Source: an uncultured Nitrospirota bacterium (GTDB lineage: Bacteria; Nitrospinota; Nitrospinia; SZUA-224). Taken from it: 12,515 nucleotides of DNA. Where the stretch lies: contig CAJVYE010000009.1 of NCBI GenBank assembly GCA_913009285.1, forward strand, positions 1-12,515. The letters run 5' to 3'. Position numbers and translations under genes: made by a program. Position 1 is the first letter of the stretch, and each line of letters begins with the position of its first letter. Of this stretch, positions 6,778 to 12,515 are shown piece by piece. Below the pieces are notes generated by a model. The model was not told where the DNA came from and did no database searches. It saw nothing but the letters and a program-made list of their open reading frames with translations.

Positions 6778-8130
6778 ATGAGTCACTATCGTAAGATCAT
6801 CTGGAATGAGGGGATGTTCCTCATTCCGCATCATTTTCAGCAGTGGGATCATTATCAGGAGGAGCAACTGAACTCCCGGTTAAGATCCCTTAATCACTTC
6901 AACTGGGGGGTTGTCGAGTTAAAGATCGATAAGGATGCCCTGGCAAATGACCGTTTTGCCTTGCTTAATTGTAGTGTGGTGATGCCAGATGGCCTCTCCA
7001 TCAATATCCCTGAGACAGATGGCCTGCCAGAAGGTCGAAACATCAAGGATTACTTTCTTCCCTCCATGGAGAAGTTGGATGTCTATCTTGCCATCCCAAT
7101 AGAGAGACGAGGTTCTCTCAACTATCAGATAGATGATTCTGCAAGTCCTCGTAATGTCCGATATGTTAGAGAGTTCGTTCGGGTAGCAGATGAAACCACA
7201 GGTCAAAATGAAAAGGATATCGGTTTGGCGTGTAAGAATCTAAAGATCCTTTTTTCTGGAGAATCCCTGAATGACTTTAATTATATAAAGATTGCAGAAT
7301 TGGTTCGAACAGCCTCAGGAATAGTTACGCTTCGTGAGGAGTTTATTCCAACCTGTCTAAGTATATCCGCATCAGAACATCTTATGAACCTCCTTCGTCA
7401 ACTCCTTGAGATATTAGCTGCAAAAAGCAGTTCTCTGTCAGACGAGCGAAGGCAAAAGGTATCTGGCTCAGTGGAATTCGGGACATCAGACATATCAAAT
7501 TTCTGGTTTCTCCATACTGTAAACTCCTTTATTCCTGGTATATCTCATTTTTATAATATCTCCAGGGGGCATCCAGAACAACTCTATCTGGTTTTGGCAC
7601 AACTGGCCGGGGAACTTACCACCTTTGCCATGGATATCCATCCAAAGGATCTGCCAAGATACAACCATGATGATCTGTCACAGTCATTTGATATGTTGTA
7701 TGGACAGATCCGAGATATGCTTGAGACGGTTATCTCGAGCAACTGTATCCCTATCCCTCTTGAGCGAACTGAAGAATCACTCTTTGTCGGCCGTGTCACA
7801 GACGATCGGCTGTTAGATTCAGCTCAATTTTATATTGGAGTGAATGCAGAGATATCTGAAAGAGAATTAATGGATAAGGTCCCTCAACAGATCAAGATAG
7901 GCTCTCTTGATAACATCAATACTATAGTCAATATGGCCATGCCAGGTGTTACTATCACTCATTCTCCAAGGCCGCCGGCAGCTATTCGTATAAGGATGGG
8001 GTATCAATACTTTCGGCTTGAGAACCGTGGTGATTACTGGGATACTGTACAGAAATCTAAAACCATAGCCATCTATGTTTCGTCGGAGTTTGTCGGGATT
8101 AATTTAGAGCTTGTAGCGATTAAGGAATAA
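6778..8130 (+). CDS. tssK: Type VI secretion system baseplate protein TssK
   Basis: The 450-residue product matches TssK end to end. The N-terminus has IIWNEGMFLIPHHFQQWDHY, the family's opening signature, and the C-terminus has IKIGSLDNINTIVNMAMPGV followed by HSPRPPAAIRIRMGYQYFRL and FVGINLELVAI. TssK is a trimeric baseplate component that links the baseplate to the TssL/TssM membrane complex in the cytoplasm. I chose ATG 6778 because AGAGGA ends 7 bases upstream and the family signature starts right after it; a TTG at 6745 in the same frame has no such support. The gene is complete, but only 7 bases separate its stop from a miniature inverted-repeat element. The usual next genes (tssL, tssM) are absent downstream, so the T6SS cluster is interrupted here or arranged in separate blocks. 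Confidence 0.93.
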   Translation: MSHYRKIIWNEGMFLIPHHFQQWDHYQEEQLNSRLRSLNHFNWGVVELKIDKDALANDRFALLNCSVVMPDGLSINIPETDGLPEGRNIKDYFLPSMEKLDVYLAIPIERRGSLNYQIDDSASPRNVRYVREFVRVADETTGQNEKDIGLACKNLKILFSGESLNDFNYIKIAELVRTASGIVTLREEFIPTCLSISASEHLMNLLRQLLEILAAKSSSLSDERRQKVSGSVEFGTSDISNFWFLHTVNSFIPGISHFYNISRGHPEQLYLVLAQLAGELTTFAMDIHPKDLPRYNHDDLSQSFDMLYGQIRDMLETVISSNCIPIPLERTEESLFVGRVTDDRLLDSAQFYIGVNAEISERELMDKVPQQIKIGSLDNINTIVNMAMPGVTITHSPRPPAAIRIRMGYQYFRLENRGDYWDTVQKSKTIAIYVSSEFVGINLELVAIKE

Positions 8131-8137
8131 TATTTTA

Positions 8138-8283
8138 GGGGTATCCGTTTGACTCTCGCAAATATTCCATAACATGTTAAAAATAAAGGGATTATATATG
8201 TAAAATCATAAACAGTCATATGCGATATAACGTTCGCCAAATCAATTGGTTGTAACAATTTAGGGGAGTCAAACGGATACCCC
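8138..8283. mobile_element. 146-bp miniature inverted-repeat element (MITE-like), TA-flanked
   Basis: The left end GGGGTATCCGTTTGACTC (8138-8155) and right end GAGTCAAACGGATACCCC (8266-8283) are perfect 18-base inverted repeats. Both are flanked by TA (8136-8137 and 8284-8285). Small size, perfect ends, no coding capacity and a TA flank fit a non-autonomous element moved by an IS630/Tc1-mariner-type transposase; that family assignment is inference. It fills nearly all of the space between tssK and the truncated helicase gene. The rest of the gap, 8286-8382, reads as open helicase coding sequence lacking a start codon. Confidence 0.75.
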
Positions 8284-8285
8284 TA

Positions 8286-8382
8286 TAATTTAATACAAAA
8301 AGCAAGGGAAAGTAACCAGTTATCCTTAAGGATCTCCAACAGTGAAACAAAAGAGGATTTCTCAGGGCAGGTTATCTCTGAG
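8286..8382 (+). pseudogene. Residual start-less coding sequence of the PLD-helicase upstream of its first ATG
   Basis: The helicase frame stays open upstream of ATG 8383 back to a stop at 8209-8211, but contains no ATG, GTG or TTG. From about 8287 it reads NLIQKARESNQLSLRISN and then FSGQVISEM, continuous in character with the PLD domain that follows and, as I recall the family, with the segment usually preceding the HxK motif. This indicates that the gene originally started further upstream and that its true start and first several dozen codons were lost at the element boundary. Confidence 0.6.
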
Positions 8383-11268
8383 ATGGAGAACTCTGACGAC
8401 AAGCAAGAGGTTCAGGAAGGTGTAGAGAGGTTCATTGAATGGATTAAGTCTAAAAAACTTGAAATCAGGGTTTATCCATCAGCCTCTATTCATGCCAAGG
8501 TGTATATAATGACCTTTGGCGAAGGTGATAGAGATAAGGGAAGGGTTATCACTGGTTCCAGTAACTTCACAGAAGCAGGTTTAATAGATAATTTGGAGTT
8601 TAATGTAGAACTTAAAAACAGGACAGATTATGAGTTTGCTATCTCAAAATTTAATGAACTTTGGGAAAATTCTGTTGATGTATCACAAGATTATGTGGAA
8701 ACAGTAAATGCCAATACATGGCTTAATAATACTATCACACCTTATGAACTCTACTTAAAATTCCTTTATGAATATTTTAGAGAGAAAATAAGCAGAGACC
8801 AGGATACAATTTCACCAAAATACCTGCCTGAAAACTTTTTAGAGCTTCAATATCAAGAAGAAGCAGTGTTAGACGCAAAGGCAAAACTTGAGGAATATGG
8901 AGGGGTATTTTTAGCGGATGTTGTTGGTTTAGGAAAGACATACATCTCTGCGCTATTAGCCCGACAATTAGATGGTAGAAGCTTAATAATAGCCCCGCCT
9001 GTTCTTTTAGATAAAGATAATCCTGGCTCATGGACAAATATTTTTTCTGGTTTTCGTGCTACTGCTGATTTTGAGTCCTTGGGTAAGTTAGATAAAATAA
9101 TCCAGAGAGGAACTGAAAAATACAAAAACATCTTCATTGATGAAGCCCATCGTTTCCGCACTGAAACGAACATCAGTTACGAAATGCTTGCTCAGATCTG
9201 CAGGGGGAAAAGGGTTATTCTTGTTTCTGCTACGCCACTTAATAATTCTCCGAAGGATATCTTAAGTCAACTTAAATTATTTCAAAAGGCTCATAACAGC
9301 ACATTGCCAAACCCAAAGGTTCGTGATTTAGAGAGATATTTTAATCGTCTTCAGGAGAGACTTAAAGACCTTGATCGTTCTGAAGACTATGACGAATACA
9401 TCAGGATTGTAAAAGAAAATGCAAAAGAAATAAGAGAAGATGTATTAAAGTATTTAATGGTAAGGCGAACAAGAGACGAAATTGTAAACGACTTTGCCGA
9501 TGACCTTGCAAAGCAGGATTTAAAATTCCCTGAAGTTATAGACCCAAATCAAATATTTTACGAGTTTGACAATAATCTTGATAAAGTATTTACAAAGACT
9601 ATTGAACTCATCACATCAAAGGAATTTAAGTATTCTCGATATACCCCTCTACTTTATCTAAAGGCTGAAATAAGCCAGCCGGAAGAACTTGCCCAGACAA
9701 ACATGGGCAAGTTTATGAAGATATTACTTGTTAAGCGTCTTGAAAGCAGCTTCCATGCCTTTAAAAACACACTTGGAAGATTTATTAAGTCATATAAGAC
9801 ATTTATCAGAGAGTATGACAGGGGCTTTGTCTATGTGAGCAAGAAACATATAAACAAGATATTTGAGTTATTAGAAAATGACGAGGAGGAGGCAATTCAA
9901 CGGCTAGTTGACGAAGACAAGGCGAGAAAATTTACCTCTAAGGGATTTAGAGACGATTTCAGAAAGAATTTAGAAAATGACCTTAAAATCTTATTAGAAG
10001 TTAACTTGTTGTGGTCATCTGTAAATTATGACCCAAAGATTGAAAAGTTTATTGATATTCTTTCAAAAGACCAAATTCTTAAACAAAACAAAATAATAGT
10101 TTTTACTGAATCAAAAGAGACATCTGATTACCTTGAGAAAAATCTAAAGGCAAGGTTTGGTGACATTGTTCTTGGTTTTTCAGGACAATCAGGCACTGCA
10201 ACAAGGGGAAAGGTTATAGAAAACTTTGATGCTAACGTCCGTTATCCTAAAGACGATTACAGGATTTTAATTACAACAGAGGTCCTTTCAGAGGGTGTTA
10301 ACCTCCATCGTTCTAATGTGGTTATTAATTACGATATTCCATGGAATCCTACAAGAGTCATACAGCGGGCAGGAAGAATAAACCGTGTTGATACAAAGTT
10401 CGACTGCATTTATACATACAATTTTTTCCCTACAGTCCAGTCAGAGTCTGAAATCGGCCTGAAGGCTGCTGCCGAGGCAAAAATCAATGCCTTCATTGAG
10501 ATGCTCGGAGCAGACGCCAGACTCCTGACTGATGGGGAGCCAATTAAATCACATGAATTATTTAGCCGTTTAAGCTCTAAAAAGCTGCTTACCGGTGAGG
10601 ATTCAGAGGAAGATAGTGAACTTAAATATCTAAAGATCATCCGTGAGATAAGAGACAAAGATCCTGATTTATTTGAGAAGATTAAACGACTGCCCAAAAA
10701 AGCAAGGACAGCGAAAAAATTTCAGGACTTTGGATACAATAGTGTCATCACCTTTTTCCGTAAGGGGAAACTGAGGAAAATTTTTATTGCGGATAAAAAC
10801 GGGGTAAATGAATCGGACTTCTTCCAGGCAGCAGAGTTTTTAAAAGCAGAAAAAGATATGCCAAGAGAGACCTTGCCAAAGGATTTCTATGAATATTTGG
10901 AGGCAAACAAAAAGGCATTTGAACTTGCAACAATTGATGAAATTCGTCATTTTAAACCTTCAGGTGGAAGAAGCAGCGAAACAAGACTTATGCATCTCAT
11001 TAAGGCTATCAAGAACGCAAAACAGTTTACCGAGGACGATGAGGGGTTTATCGGGAAAGTTCTGATGCTTATAGAAGAGGGTGGCCTGCCTAAACAGACA
11101 TCAAAAAATCTTTTAAAGGCAATAAAGGGGGAGACCGACCCATTAAAGATACTCGCAATGCTAAAGAGAGGCATACCAGAAGAGTTCTTTAACCCAAACA
11201 TATCAGACTCAGCAGCCAATACAACAGGCCCCAGAGAAGTTATTTTATCTGAGTATTTGATATGTTAA
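8383..11268 (+). CDS. PLD-nuclease/SNF2-type helicase, 5'-truncated (restriction or defence)
   Basis: From the first available ATG this is 961 residues. The N-terminus has half of a phospholipase D-type nuclease site: HAK (37-39) and GSSN (58-61). A superfamily 2 (SNF2-like) helicase follows: Walker A GLGKT (182-186), DEAH (253-256), SATP (282-285), and late motifs EVLSEGVNLHRS and QRAGR (661-665). The C-terminus has a basic helical region ending in REVILSEYLI. Such proteins couple ATP-driven DNA translocation to nuclease activity; PLD/helicase/methylase sets include NgoAVII/CglI-type restriction and DISARM. Only a weak ribosome-binding site precedes ATG 8383 and coding character continues upstream, so the protein probably lacks the beginning of its PLD domain. 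It may be inactive or poorly expressed, although the helicase part is intact. A defence role is inferred from domains and neighbours. Confidence 0.85.
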   Translation: MENSDDKQEVQEGVERFIEWIKSKKLEIRVYPSASIHAKVYIMTFGEGDRDKGRVITGSSNFTEAGLIDNLEFNVELKNRTDYEFAISKFNELWENSVDVSQDYVETVNANTWLNNTITPYELYLKFLYEYFREKISRDQDTISPKYLPENFLELQYQEEAVLDAKAKLEEYGGVFLADVVGLGKTYISALLARQLDGRSLIIAPPVLLDKDNPGSWTNIFSGFRATADFESLGKLDKIIQRGTEKYKNIFIDEAHRFRTETNISYEMLAQICRGKRVILVSATPLNNSPKDILSQLKLFQKAHNSTLPNPKVRDLERYFNRLQERLKDLDRSEDYDEYIRIVKENAKEIREDVLKYLMVRRTRDEIVNDFADDLAKQDLKFPEVIDPNQIFYEFDNNLDKVFTKTIELITSKEFKYSRYTPLLYLKAEISQPEELAQTNMGKFMKILLVKRLESSFHAFKNTLGRFIKSYKTFIREYDRGFVYVSKKHINKIFELLENDEEEAIQRLVDEDKARKFTSKGFRDDFRKNLENDLKILLEVNLLWSSVNYDPKIEKFIDILSKDQILKQNKIIVFTESKETSDYLEKNLKARFGDIVLGFSGQSGTATRGKVIENFDANVRYPKDDYRILITTEVLSEGVNLHRSNVVINYDIPWNPTRVIQRAGRINRVDTKFDCIYTYNFFPTVQSESEIGLKAAAEAKINAFIEMLGADARLLTDGEPIKSHELFSRLSSKKLLTGEDSEEDSELKYLKIIREIRDKDPDLFEKIKRLPKKARTAKKFQDFGYNSVITFFRKGKLRKIFIADKNGVNESDFFQAAEFLKAEKDMPRETLPKDFYEYLEANKKAFELATIDEIRHFKPSGGRSSETRLMHLIKAIKNAKQFTEDDEGFIGKVLMLIEEGGLPKQTSKNLLKAIKGETDPLKILAMLKRGIPEEFFNPNISDSAANTTGPREVILSEYLIC

Positions 11269-11283
11269 AATAAAGGGTATAAA

Positions 11284-11404
11284 GTAACTACTCAGGTCTC
11301 CCCCTTTGGAAAAGGGGGATTAAGGGGGATTTTATTAATTCAACATTCTTCAAATCCCCCCTTGCCCCTTTGCTAAACGGGGGATTATAGGTCTGAGTAG
11401 TTAC
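11284..11404. mobile_element. 121-bp hairpin-rich miniature inverted-repeat element
   Basis: The ends GTAACTACTCAG (11284-11295) and CTGAGTAGTTAC (11393-11404) are perfect 12-base inverted repeats, flanked by AAA on both sides (11281-11283 and 11405-11407), a possible 3-bp duplication. The interior holds C-rich and G-rich blocks that pair across the element (GGGGGATTTT near 11324 with AAATCCCCCC near 11353) and also form local hairpins. It occupies most of the 164-base gap between the helicase stop and the next gene. It looks like a non-autonomous repeat and could act as a bidirectional terminator or attenuator. Confidence 0.75.
11300..11318 (+). terminator. Possible terminator-like hairpin within the miniature element
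   Basis: CCCCCTTT (11300-11307) pairs with AAAGGGGG (11311-11318) around a 3-base loop, 31 bases after the helicase stop codon. A strong GC stem could slow RNA polymerase, but no clean U-tract follows directly (ATTAAG comes next; TTTTATT appears only at 11330-11336). It may therefore attenuate rather than stop transcription. Confidence 0.35.
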
Positions 11405-11432
11405 AAAATAGATAGAAAAGGAGGTGAATAAA

Positions 11433-11708
11433 GTGACAAGACTGGTTGTGGAGACAGACAATGACTGGACAAAAAAGAAGATAAAGGGCGCTATACATTT
11501 AGAGATAAAACTCCTCAAAAAGGCAGTTCTGAGAACTCAGCAAAAATTACAAGACTTTGAAGATAAATATGGGAAACTTGATAGAGACTCCCTTTACGGC
11601 AAAATTGATGACATGGAGCTTCTGGAATGGGAAGGAGAACTCGAAACCCTGAAAAGATTCCAGGAAAAGTTGAAATCTCTTGAGGAGATAACCTTTGAAT
11701 ATAAATGA
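11433..11708 (+). CDS. Small helical protein, likely antitoxin partner of the TumE-like gene
   Basis: The 91-residue product is rich in K, E and L and is predicted to be largely helical or coiled-coil. It has LEIKLLKKAVLRTQQKLQDF, a KYGKLDRDSLYG turn, then MELLEWEGELETLKRFQEKL. No membrane segment or signal peptide is visible. I chose GTG 11433 because AGGAGG (11419-11424) lies 8 bases upstream; an in-frame GTG at 11424 overlaps that ribosome-binding site and is unsuitable. The gene overlaps the TumE-like gene by 14 bases, the usual antitoxin-first order of a toxin-antitoxin pair. As I recall, helical proteins of this size with a central DxMEWEGE-like stretch often precede DUF6516 genes. The antitoxin role is inferred from size, order and overlap. 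It has a strong ribosome-binding site of its own, just downstream of the miniature element. Confidence 0.7.
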   Translation: MTRLVVETDNDWTKKKIKGAIHLEIKLLKKAVLRTQQKLQDFEDKYGKLDRDSLYGKIDDMELLEWEGELETLKRFQEKLKSLEEITFEYK

Positions 11709-12090
11709 CTATATCTCGCAATTAGAAACAATCATCAATTCTTTTTCCATAATAGAAAGTTATAATTTAAACATCGATAGAAAATCGGTTGAGATTGCCT
11801 TTATCTCTGGAAGAATGGACTTTAGAGATGGAACTATCCTTGATTTCAAGGAATTTATAGAAGACACCGGAAAAGGCATAGAGAAATATAAATACGCTTA
11901 TAACTACCGTAGGGAGACAAATAATCTTTTCAGGTACGATAATGCTCCAGATCCCAGAGCAAAAGTAATAAAAACATTTCCTAATCATAAACATCTTAAG
12001 GATGGAAGTATTATTGAATCTAAGGAGATAGATTTATCTGATGTTCTTAAGGAAATAGAGTGGATGTATATAAAAGATAAGGATAAATGA
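11695..12090 (+). CDS. TumE/DUF6516-family protein, probable toxin of a toxin-antitoxin pair
   Basis: The 131-residue product has the DUF6516 (TumE) layout: a strand region ending RMDFRDGTILDFKEFIE, then KYKYAYNYRR, LFRYDNAPDPRAKVIKTFPN, HKHLKDGSIIES and a C-terminal helix DLSDVLKEIEWM. The RYDNAP and FPNHKH motifs are the most characteristic. Family members are annotated as toxins of type II-like toxin-antitoxin pairs; the biochemical target is not evident from this sequence. Translation begins at TTG 11695, supported by GAGGAG (11682-11687) 7 bases upstream. No in-frame ATG is near, and the ATG at 11705 is in another frame. The gene overlaps its upstream partner by 14 bases and the downstream methylase-type gene by 4 bases (ATGA), so all three are probably translated together. 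Confidence 0.8.
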   Translation: MNINDYISQLETIINSFSIIESYNLNIDRKSVEIAFISGRMDFRDGTILDFKEFIEDTGKGIEKYKYAYNYRRETNNLFRYDNAPDPRAKVIKTFPNHKHLKDGSIIESKEIDLSDVLKEIEWMYIKDKDK

Positions 12091-12515
12091 AAAACCTCAT
12101 TCAGAAAACTTTTGAAAACGAGTTTAACAATACCAATTTCAAAGAATTCATCACAAACCTCTTCAACGGTTTTGACTTTTCTAAAGAGCACACCCTGAAG
12201 CACCAATTTAATAATGCGGAAAGACAGGCGCTTGAGGACCTCACATTCCTTGGCGCTTTCAAAGATGCTGATAGCAGAACCCTTGATATCCTCACCGTTG
12301 AACTCAAAAGTGGTAGTAAGGTGGAACGTGCAAGGAGTCTCCAAAGAAATCTCATCGGTAAGTACCTGAAGAACAATCTGAACGATGCTGCCCTTGTTGC
12401 CTTCTACTCAAAGGATAATCCTGACTGGAGACTCTCTTTTGTCAAAATCGAGTATCAGTTAACAGATAAAGGTGGCAAAGTTGATATCGGAACCCCACCC
12501 AAAAGATATTCCTTC
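12087..12515 (+). CDS. N-terminal nuclease-like part of an Eco57I/type IIG-like restriction-methylase (runs off right edge)
   Basis: An open frame of 143 codons starts at ATG 12087 and reaches the window end without a stop. It begins MKNLIQKTFENEFNNTNFKEFI, with LDILTVELKSG (66-76), VERARSLQRNLIGKYLKNN (79-97), DAALVAFYS, DWRLSFVKIEYQL and finally GTPPKRYSF. I recognise this as the N-terminal region of large Eco57I-type restriction-modification proteins, where an adenine methylase domain normally follows. D67 and E72-L73-K74 give a D-x4-E-x-K arrangement, as expected for a PD-(D/E)XK nuclease core. The start overlaps the TumE-like stop by 4 bases. With the PLD-helicase upstream, this suggests an ATP-dependent restriction-modification or phage-defence system. 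The methylase motifs lie beyond the window, so the type is not settled. Confidence 0.75.
   Translation, partial: MKNLIQKTFENEFNNTNFKEFITNLFNGFDFSKEHTLKHQFNNAERQALEDLTFLGAFKDADSRTLDILTVELKSGSKVERARSLQRNLIGKYLKNNLNDAALVAFYSKDNPDWRLSFVKIEYQLTDKGGKVDIGTPPKRYSF

Noticed and set aside
8073..8258. Minus-strand 61-codon frame spanning the tssK end and the miniature element
   Set aside because: Half of it is antisense to the conserved TssK C-terminus and half lies in non-coding repeat sequence. I see no transposase motif.
8131..8285. tRNA, small RNA or CRISPR repeat in the tssK-helicase gap
   Set aside because: No cloverleaf, CCA-type end or repeated spacer pattern is visible; the terminal inverted repeats explain the structure. 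No CRISPR array, rRNA or tRNA was seen elsewhere in the window.
11424..11432. Upstream GTG as start of the small helical protein
   Set aside because: It overlaps the AGGAGG ribosome-binding site that fits the GTG at 11433.
11288..11518. Minus-strand 76-codon frame over the second miniature element
   Set aside because: It consists of translated hairpin sequence (PLIPLFQRG-type strings are typical of such repeats) plus antisense of the small helical gene.

Overview
The window appears to come from a moderately AT-rich Gram-negative bacterium. A type VI secretion lipoprotein (TssJ) implies an outer membrane. Short hairpin-forming miniature repeats suggest a repeat-rich genome, perhaps of an environmental lineage. 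I cannot name the organism from the sequence.

Left two-thirds (1-8130): one arm of a type VI secretion system (T6SS) locus, arranged as two divergent transcription units. On the minus strand is a membrane-anchored Hanks-type Ser/Thr kinase (250-2373), followed after 28 bases by an FHA-domain protein that runs off the left edge (1-221). On the plus strand, behind a good sigma70-like promoter (2489-2517), lie four genes: a very divergent kinase-like protein carrying cysteine clusters (2603-4840), a TagH-type FHA protein (4830-6245), the outer-membrane lipoprotein TssJ (6242-6709) and the baseplate protein TssK (6778-8130). The first three overlap, which suggests translational coupling. An active kinase, a degenerate kinase-like protein and two FHA phosphothreonine readers beside TssJ/TssK point to threonine-phosphorylation control of T6SS assembly. 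The PpkA/Fha pathway is the known precedent.

Junction (8131-8382): tssK is followed by a 146-bp miniature inverted-repeat element with perfect 18-bp ends flanked by TA. Immediately after it the sequence is already inside a PLD-nuclease/SNF2-helicase gene whose N-terminal part is missing. No tssL or tssM follows. This looks like a recombination or insertion breakpoint joining two unrelated islands.

Right third (8383-12515): a DNA-defence or restriction-modification-like operon. It holds the 5'-truncated PLD-SNF2 helicase, a second hairpin-rich miniature element (11284-11404), a small helical protein and a TumE/DUF6516-type protein that look like a toxin-antitoxin pair, and the first 143 codons of a large protein resembling the N-terminal nuclease region of Eco57I/type IIG-like restriction-methylases. 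Its DxxxxExK motif fits a PD-(D/E)XK nuclease. The last three genes overlap, so they probably form one translationally coupled unit.
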